From Lolium rigidum (lineage: Eukaryota > Streptophyta > Magnoliopsida > Poales > Poaceae): DNA of 64,000 bases. This document shows, one piece after another, positions 1-10,496 of the stretch (within the stretch, counting starts at the first letter, position 1; the number at the start of each line of letters is the position of its first letter). Where the stretch lies: the NCBI RefSeq assembly GCF_022539505.1, contig NC_061512.1:154487962-154551961 (forward strand), read 5' to 3'. The notes below the pieces were generated by a model. It ran no database searches. It was not told where the DNA came from and saw nothing but the letters and a program-made list of their open reading frames with translations. A program made the translations under genes and the position numbers.

Positions 1-2975
1 AGGCAAGTCAACCGGAAAAGAGAGAGTACTTTGGAGTGCAGCGAGCTGAGTCTTGAGGGCTTCGATGGAGGCTTCCGGGATAGCTGTTATGCAAAAAGTT
101 TGTAAATACTAGAAGAGAAAAGCTTCCGGTAAGAAGGTGCCGGAGGCACAGAAGCTCACCTTGGCACTTGCTGTGCGCTCGTAAAGATCCCGTGCTCCCA
201 CAGTAGGGTCCTCAAAGAGGTGCTTCCGGGCGTCAGCCGTGCTCTGTTCAAGTAAAGAGTGTTAGAAAAAAGAAGCCGTTTTCTCTATGTTGTTAACTAA
301 GTTTCGCGCTAAGAGCTATGCTCTCACCACGAAACTCGGGGACTGGGAAGATATACATAATCCGGAAAGAATGAAACCGGCATGAACGGAAAAATTGCAA
401 AGGGTTTGGTGTAACTTACCACCACGTTGTTGGTGGCATCGTGCCACGCGTTGTCCAGCTCCTTCACCGCGCGCCGCAGTCGCATGAAGTGCTGCTCAGT
501 GCACCGGGGGCCAGCGGGGTCAATCGCCGGAAGCCGGTCTTTCCCCAGGCCGCGCGTAGCCGCGGAGACATCCGCTCGATTCCACTTCTCAGCATATTCG
601 AGCAAATGCCCCAGCTCGTTGCCGCCGCGCTTCAGCTCCGTGATTTGGCCCAGCTGACCGGAAGCCTTTTCTCCGGCCACGACAGCGGCGCGGCCGGCGT
701 GCAGCACCAAGGGCTGCGGGCCGGAAGTAGGAGCGCCGGAAGCCGTGGCCTTCGCCTTGGAAGGTTCCGGCTTGAGGGGCTTGGTGCCTTCTGGCAGCGG
801 CCTGGGCTCGGCCGCGGTGGGTCCTTGGCTTGGCGGCGGCGTCGGCGTGGCCCCAGTTGGCTCGACGGTGGGAGTTTCTGGTGCAGGCGCGGGCGCAGTC
901 TTGGGCGGCGAGCGGGCGTCGGGTGCGTCCTGGCCCGGAGTTGAGCTTGCCGGCGCGGAAGAGTCCGGCACGGACTTGGAGGGGGAAGAATCAGCAGTCT
1001 TCTTCTTCTTTCTCTTCGGGACGGGAGGAACCTGAGGTTCCGCCCTCCCGGCAGCTTCAGAATCGGCGGAGATGTTGCTGGCGCCGGTATCTTGTGTTTC
1101 TGGAGGGGAGACGTGGTCCTCCTCCGCGCGGTGATCTAGAGGTGTAGGGGCCACGCGCCCCGCACTTGAAGTGCCTCCCGCGAGGGAGGTAGAAGGGTTG
1201 CGTCGCACTCGCATGGTACCGGGCTTGAGTGGAGAGGAGATGAGGTCCTTGCGGTTCCCTCAGAGCTCTCCGGCTTCATGCCGCTGGCGCTCTTGGAGAG
1301 CTTGAGCGCAGGGCTGAACAAGAAAAAAAGGATCAGAAAGAGCGACCGGAAGGAAAAGTTTGTAAAACAAAGCTTACAGAGAAACAAAGACTTACCCGGA
1401 AGAGACCGGCATCGTTTTCCCTTTGTAGCGCTTCTTGGCTACTTCTTTCCCTCCAATAACTTTCGTCCGCGAGCGTTTGGCGGGAGGGGTTTGGCTTGAA
1501 CCGGCCTCTGGTGCCGGAGCCTTGTTTTTCTTGCCCTGCGAGATGAGTTTCTCCAGGAACTCGCGGCCAACCTCGGCCTGCAGAGGAGCCACATGCTCAT
1601 GAACCTGTGGTTGGGTGCCAGCTGAGGGAGCATCTACAGAAGGGAAATAACAATAAAGCATGAGAAACCGGAAGAGAAAACTACCTCAAGTATAGTGACA
1701 TCATCATCGGAACCGGGAGCTTCGGATGAGAAGTTACCGGGGCGCGAGGTGTGGGTGCGGCCCATCTTGAGGTCAAGCCAGTGAATATAAGGATCCGGGT
1801 CCACCGTGTCCAGAGCCCGTTTCCGGCAAGGGCCTCGCTGCTCCGCCGCGATGCAAGGGAAGCGCTGTTTTGCCTGGAAAGGAATAGAAAGACAGTCAGT
1901 CATGCATCGAAAAGCTACCGGAAAACAACCCAGATTGCATAATCTCTTACTTCATCAGTTGGAGGGTTGGTGGAGCTAAGAGGCCAGTCCATCGGCATGG
2001 CGGTTTGGCAGATCTGCCTAGCCTTAAGAACTACATCCTCCTTGCTTAGAGGAAGGCCAGTGATCTTGGTAGGATCGCCAGGACCGTACATTTCGCTTAT
2101 TTTATGGGCCCGTCGTTTGAGGGGAAGCACCCGGCGGGAGATGAAGGTGCGGATGATGTCGTCAGAGCAGATGTCTGTCTCCCTCATCAGCTGCTCCATG
2201 AAGCGAATAATCCGGTTCGTTTCTAAATGATTGGTCCCAGGATTATAGCCCCAATTGGCCTTCGTAGGCACTCCCGGATTGAAAGCCGCCAGATTGATGA
2301 GATCTGCGGCGCCGGTGTTCTTCACGTAGAAAAAGGTCCCTTGCCATGACCAGCATGACTCGAGACCGGAGAATTTAAAAAAGGGGCTCCCTTGGCGGGA
2401 GCCGATGATGCAAGACCCGCATTGAACGAGGGGTTTGGGCTTAGGAATTTCCTTGCCCTGGACGGAATTGATCCGAAGAGAAAAGAAGCGAGCAAAGGTC
2501 TCGCGAGTGGGACGGAGGCCGATGTAGCCCTCCATGAAGGAAACATAACAAGAAAGGTAAAAAACGGTATTGCCAGGAAGGTTGTGAGGCTGGAGTTGGT
2601 AAAAACCCGTAAACCGGCGAAAGAAATCGAAGCGTGAAGGCCGAAGCCGCGCTCGAAGTGAGCAAGGAAGACGACGAACTCACCGGGTTCGAGTACCGGT
2701 TCGATCTCGTCGCGCGGAAGCCGGCAGGATACTCCTTCCGGTATCCTTCTAGACCGGTAGAGCCAGTCAATTTCGTGCTGTGTCACGTCAGAGCCCTTCC
2801 AGGCCCCACGGGTGACACCGGATAGATCTACTCCGGAGGCTTGGCTAGAGCTGCTGGCCTCTTGACCTCTTCCGGTATCGGTTTCCATTCGGGCGAGTTC
2901 AGCGGAAAGCCCGTCGGAAGCTTCCCTCTGGTGACTACTGGAAGATGGTTCGGAAAGATACTCTTCGCTAGACAT
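1..2975 (-). pseudogene. antisense spliced PF04195 (Transposase_28) gene in the Gypsy element
   Basis: The gene starts at ATG 2975-2973 with a Ser/Glu-rich N-terminus. The PF04195-type core follows (EPGEFVVFLAHFERGFG near 2690-2650, then FMEGYIGLRPT near 2530, then FFYVKN near 2330). Probable exons, read on the minus strand, are 2975-1951, about 1873-1687, about 1634-1397, about 1312-420, about 249-163, and about 84 to beyond position 1. Each boundary has GT and AG; clear donors are GTAAGAG at 1950 and GTAAGTT at 419. The fourth exon is Pro/Ala-rich with a basic KRKKKK patch. A frameshift near 2645 breaks the core, and some exon joins are out of phase, so this copy is probably dead. The molecular function of this family is not established. 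Its position opposite to the LTR direction, with its own TATA box at 3454, suggests independent transcription. Confidence 0.65.
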
Positions 2976-3453
2976 AAAAGTCTGAGAGACGCCGGATTCT
3001 ACCCAAAAACTGATTTCCCAAGATCTACCCTTGCGCGAAGATCTACGAGTAAGAGAAAAAGCAAAAGAAAAGAAAGACTAAATACTCTACCGGCCCAAGA
3101 TCTGGAAAACGAGAAAGGAAGAGAGAAAAGAAGCATTAAGGCTAACCTGGGGCGGCACGAAACGCTGAAGATGGTCGCCGGAGAAGCAGCGAGCCTGCAG
3201 TCGCCGACGGGGTCCGGCGAAGTAGAGGAGCAGAGGTCACCGGAAAGGGTACGGTGCGGCGGCAGCAGGCGCACTGCGGTGAATCTCTGCGCAGCGAGGC
3301 TTGGCGAGGCTAGGCGGAGTTGCAGCGGAGGTTCACCGGGCGGCCAAGCTCTAGCGACGAACGACGGTGGCAAAGGCGCAAGGAGGCAAAGAGCACTGAG
3401 TGCGCGAGGGAGTTGTGAATGCGGGGAAGAAGATGAAGTAAAACCGCACTCCC

Positions 3454-3461
3454 TTTATATA
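3454..3461 (-). promoter_or_regulatory. TATA box of the antisense gene
   Basis: On the minus strand the sequence reads CTATATAAAGGGAG. It is followed about 30 bp later by a CT-rich leader, and the first ATG of the antisense gene is about 480 bp downstream (2975). It lies inside the retroelement and points away from the 3' LTR. Start site position is inferred only. Confidence 0.5.
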
Positions 3462-3918
3462 GAAGAAGGAAGTAGTGGGCTGGCAACCACTGGGCCGCGG
3501 CGGTTCTGTTCGTGGGCCGCCACGTGGCGCAAGGATACACGCGCGGAAAATAATATGCCACAAGGAGGCCACACGGATCCGGAACGGCAGCGGGGATCCG
3601 ATGCGGCGCCATAAATACTGGCGCAGAAGCCGAAGGGATGTGACCCCTGACACTGGCGCGTCAGGTACAGTGCGCATGTCTCTGACAGGCACTGTACCCG
3701 AGAAATTCTCGACTTCACCGAGGAGGGATTTAATGTCAATGATACCGGAGGAGAAGATACCGGAAATACTTCGTAAAGAGAGAAAGATGTAAGTCCGGCA
3801 AAGAGGCCGGGAAATTTAAGCTGACCGCCGGAAAGATTAAACCGGTACCTTAAGATATGGGAACCTGGCATGGTCCGTTGGATAAAATCCACCGGACTAT
3901 ACCAGCTTCGAGGACTAG

Positions 3919-4659
3919 TGTTGGGGGGATGACCCCCGGTATGCCAAAGGCATGCCAAACCGGATGGTTTGAGCCATCAAGATACCGGTTAATGTTCATT
4001 CCGGGGCGTGAAGTTAAGCGTTTGGCTAAGTAAATTTATACCGGTATCCCAAGAGGGGTATACCGGAATAAGCTAAGAAGACACCGGGTTACCGGTAAGA
4101 GGTGCACTGTAGCACGTCGGCAAGACTGGTCAAAGATTCTCTCCAGAGCTAGAGGACAAGGATGAGCTAAGCAAAGTAGCTTTAAACGAAGTCCTGACGC
4201 CAAAGAGGAAGGTGACGCCAAAAGCAACCGGGGGTCCCTGATTAAAGAAGATACCGGCGTCACCTATGATTAAAGTAGCTTTGTAAAGTAGTTTATCTGT
4301 TCAAAGATGCCATTAGGGTTTCCTAGGGTTTCTTCCCTTGTAAGCCACCCTCTCCCCTATATAAGGAGAGGGGGCACACCCATACGCGGGTACCGATGAA
4401 ATGAGAGGTACGCACGAACCTTGTATGCGCAAACCTGTAATCTGTTAAGATCAATGAAGAGAGAGATCTAGAGAAGAGTTCTTCCTTGTGTCTTTCTTCT
4501 TCTATCTCTGGCTTTGGCTAAGTTCTTGAGGAAAGCATCTGGAAGTTCATCCAATTTAATCAAAAACCCTCCCCCGAATCCTCTAGCGCCCATTCGGCCC
4601 CAACTTAAGCCATCCTATGGCATCTGTCTGTTCACCACGGTCTGTTCACCACGACGACA
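3919..4659 (+). repeat. 3' LTR of the first Gypsy element
   Basis: It starts TGTTGGGGGGATGACCCC and ends CACGACGACA, giving the TG...CA termini of an LTR (741 bp). A TATA-like ATATAAGGAG lies near 4360, followed by a CT-rich leader. A 14-bp stretch around TCTGTTCACCACG is duplicated at 4628-4654. The first LTR lies outside the window, so the borders rest on termini and on recognition of the usual Triticeae LTR end, not on an LTR pair. The target duplication cannot be checked here. Confidence 0.65.
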
Positions 4660-4846
4660 GCAATTTAGTACCTTCTCCGCAAGAAATAAAGTTATGTCTA
4701 TTTACTTCTGTTTCAGCTTGCAATTTTTGCTCTAGCATGTTTTATCAGTTCTTTATTAAGCTGTCTTCTTCTAACGGATTATTTTTTCATAACTTAAATT
4801 GTTCGACACCTGATTTCTCATGGATATTGGGAATGTATCTAGGTAG

Positions 4847-6302
4847 ATTATGACGAGGCCATTTTCCTGTGGGGTATTGATAAGAAGGATTTCTTTCTGT
4901 GGGCAATGACGTTTATTACAACATTAGTTTTTGGCATTGAAATTGGTGTCCTTGTTGGGGTAAGTATGAATTTGTATCTAGTCATTTGAGTTACTTATTA
5001 TATCGATCTTTAACCGAAGTGTAGATAAGGCTGGCATGCAAAATTTCAGATTTTGTATGAAGATGAACCATTCATTTGATGGTAACGTTTTCCTTTGTAG
5101 GTTGGATTCTCGCTGGCATTTGTAATTCATGAATCAGCAAATCCACATATAGGTGAGTAAATGTGCTACTCTAGAGTCTATGCATGATGACCACTTGCAA
5201 TCTGCTTGATACCACACCATCATTATGCCTCGGAATGAGCAATCAGAGTTGTATCTCAGGGTTCTCTTCTGTTGGACCTTTCATGCCATTGTTTCTCAAT
5301 CGTTGATACATTTAAAAAAAAATTACTGCTTCTGATTAGGGTTATTTTAATATGTTTTTATGGCCTGTCTGCAGCTGTTTTGGGCCGTTTGCCTGGAACC
5401 ACTGTGTACAGGAATACATTGCAGTACCCTGAGGCTTATACATACAATGGAATTGTTGTTGTCCGAATTGATTCACCAATCTACTTTGCTAACATAAGTT
5501 ACATAAAGGACAGGTGAATCTCTTCATCTGTTTCAGTAATTTGTCTTATTATTTGTAAGGTTCATTGTTATCTTGATGCAAGTTCTTTATCAGGCTGCGC
5601 GAATATGAGCTCAAACTCCCAGTTTCAAACCGGGGACCTGATGTTGGAAGGGTGTACTTTGTGATCCTCGAGATGTCACGTAAGCCCTTCCATTTCTGTT
5701 GCGATGTCTGTTAAGACTTAAGACACGTGCTAAATACTGTTGTTTGCACATAATTGTTTCTCTTTCGTTTGAAAACCGTATCTTATGATTAATTGGACTA
5801 CCTAGATGAATAGTTTAGATGATGGTAAAATTTGGGCATGCAGCTGTTACATACATCGACTCGAGTGCTGTTCAAGCTCTCAAGGACCTGAACCAAGAAT
5901 ACAAAGCACGCGACATCCAGGTTCTTATCCTGAGCACTTCTTCTATTCTACAGTATGTATCTGCGTGTTAAAACCCTGGGAGGCCTTTTATATTACTTGC
6001 AGATCGCTATAGCAAACCCTAACCGGCAGGTGCATCTACTGCTGTCAACAGCGGGCATCATAGACATGATCGGTGCAGGGTGGTGTTTCGTGCGGGTGCA
6101 TGACGCCGTGCAAGTATGCCTCCAGCATGTGCAGAGTTCATCATCAAATTCCATTAAGCTATCCCCACAGGCATCTGGGAACTTGACGGACTCTCCCAAG
6201 GCACAGCAGCGGCATGGCTTCCTCAAGAACCTCTGGAAAGCACAGGATGGGAATGGGAGCACTGATGAGGCTCAGTCTTTGCTGCGCCAAAACCTTGTGT
6301 AA
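4847..6302 (+). CDS. SULTR4;1: sulfate transporter, group 4: last six exons with STAS domain
   Basis: Group-4 SULTR proteins are tonoplast transporters that export sulfate from the vacuole. Six exons are visible: 4847-4959, 5101-5152, 5375-5513, 5594-5679, 5844-5920 and 6003-6302. All have GT-AG borders and agreeing phases, and give 254 residues up to TAA at 6300. The first exon encodes the last membrane segment (GIEIGVLVG). The third begins with LGRLPGTTVYRN, the group-4 linker into the cytosolic STAS domain, and carries RIDSPIYFANISYIKDRL. The fifth has the STAS signature TYIDSSAVQAL. The C-terminal tail after VRVHDAVQVC is Ser/Gln-rich. No stop or frameshift is seen, so this part could be functional. 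All upstream exons (the rest of the membrane domain) are missing here. The preceding intron contains the Gypsy LTR ending at 4659, so they should lie beyond the left edge. The paralogue number within group 4 is a best guess. Confidence 0.85.
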
Positions 6303-7140
6303 TACTTTTACCAGTTTCCCCCTTCAGTGCCAATCGGGATGCATGCATTTGTATCTTTGTTGTTGTATGCATATAGAGTACAAGGATGTAATTAGTCAAT
6401 TACCAGTTGTTTTGTTGTTCATACAGTAGGAATGTAGAATTGTGTTGTATCAGTACAGTGTAGATACGTCAGTTGTCTGTAATATCTGTAGCCGAGTGGC
6501 TGGTTCTCTGTATCATAACAATGTAATCTATATATTACAACACCACAGAGTAGCGATTTGGCTACTGTGAAGAATTGAGATTCTTGGAAAAAAGAGTTAC
6601 ACGAATCCACGACAAAGTGATAAGCTGTCAACATCCAATGTCAAGAAAATGTGAGTCTTGGTTGAGCTATTGTTAATGCTCCCAATACATAATGCTTAAG
6701 TTATTGCTTGGTTATTTTGTGTCAAGCAGCAGAGATTGTATAGGAAAACTGATGATCTTCTTGTTCTTGCAATGTAACTAAATTATTAGACATGAAGAAA
6801 CAGTTTGTACTTCCATTGCTGTCATTATTGTGAATTCCCATGTTTTATGTTGTTCCGTGGAGCACTGTATACTTGATTCGTCCGTCTATTCTTCTTGGCA
6901 TATAACAGTTTAATATGCAAGTAGGGTATGCCAGGCCGGGTAACTAAGTACTGTATGTTGTAGCCTGTGAGACAAGTTGACCTTGTTTTCTGACGAGAGA
7001 CAGAATTGGGGGCAGGTGATGACCGGAGTCGTACGTACAACTTTCTGATGGTTCGAAAAGAAACAACACAGCGTTGGGCATCTCCTGGACTAGTTGGTCA
7101 GTTCTCACACTCACGAGAGCGCGCAAGATGGAAAGAGACA
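6303..7140. other. 3' UTR and intergenic sequence after the sulfate transporter
   Basis: No coding region, RNA gene or recognisable transposon end was found. The first 150-250 bp are probably the 3' UTR, although no canonical AATAAA is evident. The region is ordinary AT-rich low-copy sequence. Confidence 0.5.
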
Positions 7141-8512
7141 GGTCATCTCCAGCGGCCCAACATAAAGCGATCATTTGCGTTCGTGTAGACGAAAAATGGA
7201 TCTGGAGCCCAGCCCAGCAGCCCGATGCAAAATGTCTGGCCTGTTAGCGGAAAAGCAAACGTGACCTAAATTGTGCCGGGAATACGTCTGTGCGGACGCG
7301 TTTCATGACCTTGTATTCCTAGTCGGCCCCGCACGTTAGGGACAGCGAAATCGAGTAGCGTTCGCTCTCGTCCCCCGCCCCTTCTTTGCAGACCTAGGGC
7401 GACCCCGCCACCCCACCATTGCCGCACCACACCGTCGTTGTCTACCAGGTCTCTCCATGTCACGCCTCCTCCTCGGTCCAGGCTCAGAGTTAGGGTAGTG
7501 GAGAGGTCCTGCCCGCGTCGTTTGCGTTCTTGGGAGCGCCTACTAGCCTCGACGCCCAGGACCTATTCGATAAATTGCCGGTATTAGTACAACATTAGCA
7601 GTGGAAGAACTGTCCATTTACATGGCAGGGTTAGTACAACGGCCATGCCGAGGGATGCACTATTATTTTTGAGGGAGTGATGTTGCAAGATTTGTGGATT
7701 TGGCACTCTTTCTTTGGCATGGTCGGTTCGCACAATAACATCAATGTGCTCAACTGCTCTCCGGTGTTCAATCGGCTTATGAAAGGCACTGCTCCTAAGA
7801 TGAGCTATGAGATCATGGCAATGGATATGACAAACCATATTATTTTGATGGTCGCATTTATCCTGACTGTGCTACACTAGTGAAGACAATCCGTAATCCT
7901 CAAACATAAAAGGATAAAAGATTTGTCAAGGTGCAAGAGATTTGTCAGGAAAGATGTGGAGTGGGCATTTGGTGTGCTCCAAGCTCGTTGGGCTATTGTT
8001 CGTCACCTATCTAGAATATGTTCTCTTCAGACCATGCATGAGGTGATGACATGTTGTGTGATCATACACAACATGATCGTCGAGACAGAGCGGCTTGATG
8101 ACCGCAAAGAACACGGATGAAAGTTTCACGGTGAGTTGGTTGAGCCAAACCCTGAGGCAGATATCTAGGAGGAGTTCCTAAATATGAACGTTGAAGTCAA
8201 CATTTCCAAACGCATCATCTACTTTTATTTGTTAATTGTGAAGTATGCCTATGTATTTTAATGCTTGATGCATGTAGACTTTCACATTTATTTGGTTGTA
8301 ATAATAAAGTATTTTGATCCTCCATTTCAATTTATTTCATATTGCACATTTTCGGTGAAAATAACCTTAAACCCGCCTCACCGGATAGAAATCGGATTAC
8401 TGGAGACACCCAGACATAAACAGACAATATTAGCCTGAAGACTATTTTTACGTCCACAAACCAATGCAAACAAACGCGCCCGGTCATTTTTAGGGTCCCA
8501 GGCCAACGATGC
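7141..8512 (+). mobile_element. degenerate PIF/Harbinger transposon
   Basis: The left end reads GGTCATCTCCAGCGGCCC and runs into TTTGCGTT...GACGAAAAATGG. The right end (about 8430-8512), read in reverse complement, has the related TTTGCATT...GGACGTAAAAAT, so the termini are an eroded inverted repeat. The middle encodes remnants of a Harbinger transposase (7602-8215). Exact ends and the 3-bp target duplication are no longer clear, so the borders are approximate. Confidence 0.5.
7602..8215 (+). pseudogene. Harbinger-type transposase remnant (Plant_tran, PF04827)
   Basis: Broken frames match the second half of plant Harbinger (DDE) transposases. The readable blocks in order are WKNCPFTWQ near 7602, DLWIWHSFFGMVGSHNNINV near 7680-7745, SPVFNRLMKGTAP near 7760, RKDVEWAFGVLQARWAIVR near 7950, and MTCCVIIHNMIVE near 8045. 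A weak match to the family's C-terminal end follows to about 8215. At least three frameshifts and several stops interrupt the reading, and the first part of the protein is missing. The transposase is inactive. Family recognition is firm because of the FGVLQARWAIVR block. Confidence 0.75.
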
Positions 8513-8612
8513 AGGTGTGAGCGCGCCCGGCCGCCACTGGGGGTTTGCATGTGGAGGAGTCCCTATCTTGTGTATCTCCTTCTCCTAGCTATGGTCTGCT
8601 CCGCTCAGTTCC

Positions 8613-8668
8613 AAGTTCCAACACGGGACATCTCAAAAAAAAAAAAAAAAAAAAGTTCCAACACGGGA
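8613..8668 (+). repeat. poly-A insertion between 16-bp direct repeats
   Basis: The 16-bp sequence AAGTTCCAACACGGGA occurs at 8613-8628 and again at 8653-8668. Between them is only CATCTC followed by 18 A residues (8629-8652). Long direct repeats around a poly-A tail are the mark of target-primed retroposition, so this looks like an almost completely 5'-truncated LINE or SINE insertion. Confidence 0.6.
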
Positions 8669-8958
8669 GCATGTCGATAGAAAAAAAAACACTAAGGGCG
8701 ACAGACAAAATGGTCCATGTCAAGCATCAGGGCACCACACAAAGAACGTTATCTTCTGGAAGAATTTAGGCACCCAGCTCTCGTTATCGCTGCCCGTGAA
8801 GGGAGAGTCACGCATGGTGACAAAGCCACACACGGGAGACGAGTACTCTGAGCCGACGGTACATGCATGGATGTCTCTTCCCTAGTTCGCTGACAACGAA
8901 GCGGCAGAGCGTTCCAAGAAGGCGTATCGGTTCTCTTCTTCTCCTCCCTCCCCGCGTG

Positions 8959-8966
8959 CATAAATA
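8959..8966 (+). promoter_or_regulatory. TATA box of the proline-rich protein gene
   Basis: CATAAATA in a GC-rich setting lies 91 bp before the chosen ATG at 9050. No further promoter element can be supported. Confidence 0.45.
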
Positions 8967-9049
8967 CCGGAGCAAGCAGACGACGTCCATACCAATGGCG
9001 CCTCCATTGCTCAGGAAGATGGACCGGCCGTACTGGCACCACCACTAGA

Positions 9050-9693
9050 ATGCTCCTGCTACTGGTGGCGTTGATCTCTTGCTTCCAGTGCCACCTTGCC
9101 GCCCGGCATGACCCGAAGCGCACGCCTGCCCTCGTTCACTCCGGCGGCGCGGCCATGGATGCTGCTTCCTCAGGTGCGCCACTAGCTTCAGATCGAAGTT
9201 GTTATTACGTTACGTGTGAGGTGTCCTAGCAAAAGTCCTAGCTAACATTCGGGCGCAATTCTTGTGCCATGTGCCCATCCCATGTCGATCGATCGCAGGT
9301 GCCCCGGACGCCGTTCGGTGCCACGACAGGGCCGTCTGCAGCGAGAAGGGCCTGTTCTTCCCGCCGATCCCGCTCGTGCCGGAGCCGCCCAACATCGGCG
9401 GCGTACCCATCCCTCCGAACCCGATCACGCCGGCGCCGCCGTCCCTCGTCCCGCCGGTGTTCCCCACCCCGTCTCCGCCGTCCATTCTGCCGCCGCTCGT
9501 CCCGCAGCCGCCGCCGGCGTCGTTGATACCGCCGATACTGCCGCTGCCGTTGCTTAACCCGCCGCCTCCGCCACCACCGCCCCCGTCCATCCTGCCGCCC
9601 GTGCCATTCCTACCGCCGACGCCGTTGATCCCTGGCTTCCCTGGCGTGCCTCCAGCTTCTTCCTCGAAGAACGGCCGACCGGCGAAACCATGA
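9050..9693 (+). CDS. small secreted proline-rich protein
   Basis: Two exons (9050-9173 and 9299-9693) with GT-AG borders give 172 residues. Residues 1-18 or so ([14 protein letters not shown]...) form a good signal peptide, which is why ATG 9050 was chosen over ATG 8995; the earlier ATG opens a 17-codon frame closed at 9048. After a short charged segment with two Cys (CHDRAVC), the protein becomes proline-rich with PP, PIPP and PSILPP units, a run of nine Pro near residue 137, and a Lys/Arg tail. This resembles grass cell-wall proline-rich proteins; no Ser-Pro(4) extensin modules are seen, so it is not a classical extensin. No catalytic domain is visible. A broken second copy lies at 11846-12078 on the same strand, so the locus was duplicated. 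Expression is likely but unproven. Confidence 0.65.
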
Positions 9694-9859
9694 GGAGATG
9701 CTAGCTAGTCTTCTTGCGCCGATATATCTTCGTGGACATCCTATACCCAACATACTCCATTGAGTGCCCGTGCACTCCACTGTGTCTGTGACTCTGGCGT
9801 GGTTTTTGTTTGTTTTCGATGGCACTCCTGATATTACTCGAGCATATTTTGAGTCGCAA

Positions 9860-9945
9860 TGTACTTCCTCCCTTGTATATTACTTATCGTAGATTTAGAT
9901 GTATCTACACACAAAATATATCTAGACATATCTAAATAAGCCAAG
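9860..9945 (+). mobile_element. truncated Stowaway-like MITE arm
   Basis: TACTTCCTCCCTTGTATATT followed by GTAGATTTAGATGTATCTA and ATATCTAGACATATCTAAA resembles one arm of a Tc1/Mariner Stowaway MITE of grasses (TACTCCCTCCG... start). The opposite arm is not found, so it is a fragment at best. Confidence 0.4.
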
Positions 9946-10158
9946 TGTTGGCTCTCATGCATTATTTTAGGTTTATTGGAAACCCTGGACTCGCACTTCT
10001 GAGTTGTTCTAATAGCAATGAAGAAACACGAGGTTTTTCCATATAGTTCATTCTCAATTAAGGTTGGCTAGGAAATAAGGTTTTAGGAGGATAAGTGGCT
10101 AGATAATATTACACGCCGAGAATAATATGTAGCTCTGTGTAACGTTGTGTGTCACGAA

Positions 10159-10471
10159 TATACATGTGCATTTCTCGGGCCGGGCCTCGGGCCAGGCCGA
10201 CCAAAGCCCGACGCAAAAAATCCTGACCCAGGCCCGGCCTGGCCTGACCGTCGGGCCGAAAAAAGTGGCCCAAGCCCGGCCCATCAAGGAGAAAGCCCGT
10301 CGGGCCTTGGGCCGGGCCGCTTCAGTAAAACGCGTAAAATCGCTGCCCATGCCCGGCCCGGCCCAAGCATCGGACCACAAAAATCAGGCCCAGGCCCGGC
10401 CCAGAGGCATGGTCGGGTCGGGCTTAGCCCGGGAATTTTGAGCCGGGCCGGGCTGCCCATGGCTAGGTATA
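10159..10471. mobile_element. non-autonomous hAT-type element, 313 bp
   Basis: The 8-bp sequence GTCACGAA occurs at 10151-10158 and 10472-10479, exactly flanking the element, as expected for hAT transposition. The ends are TATAC... and ...GTATA and form a short imperfect inverted repeat (TATACATGTGCAT against TATACCTAGCCAT). The interior is made of GGGCCGGGCC-type repeats separated by short A runs, a composition typical of a class of grass hAT MITEs. It carries no gene. Confidence 0.75.
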
Positions 10472-10496
10472 GTCACGAAAGCGAAACGACCGCTAA

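Larger units (their letters stand above)
1..4659 (+). mobile_element. 3' part of a Ty3/Gypsy element (Tat-like) with antisense gene
   Basis: The left end is outside the window. The right end is a 3' LTR (3919-4659) preceded by the purine-containing stretch GCTTCGAGGACTAG, which fits a polypurine tract for plus-strand orientation. No gag or pol is seen in this part. The internal region instead holds a multi-exon gene on the minus strand. Tat-lineage Gypsy elements such as maize Grande are known to carry extra antisense ORFs between pol and the 3' LTR, and this layout matches. The motif CCGG, often as ACCGG or TACCGG, is very dense from about 3690 to 4290. The right neighbour is intron sequence of a sulfate transporter gene, so the element is inserted in that gene. 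The lineage assignment is inferred from layout, because no reverse transcriptase is in view. Confidence 0.7.

Noticed and set aside
441..944. 167-codon plus-strand ORF
   Set aside because: Shadow of the Pro/Ala-rich exon on the minus strand, which fits the exon structure and protein family.
2841..3614. 257-codon plus-strand ORF
   Set aside because: It covers the antisense gene's leader, TATA box and start region, with no family match.
9264..9590. Other long frames over the proline-rich gene, on both strands
   Set aside because: GC-rich shadow frames. The chosen frame alone has a signal peptide exon and proper splice sites.
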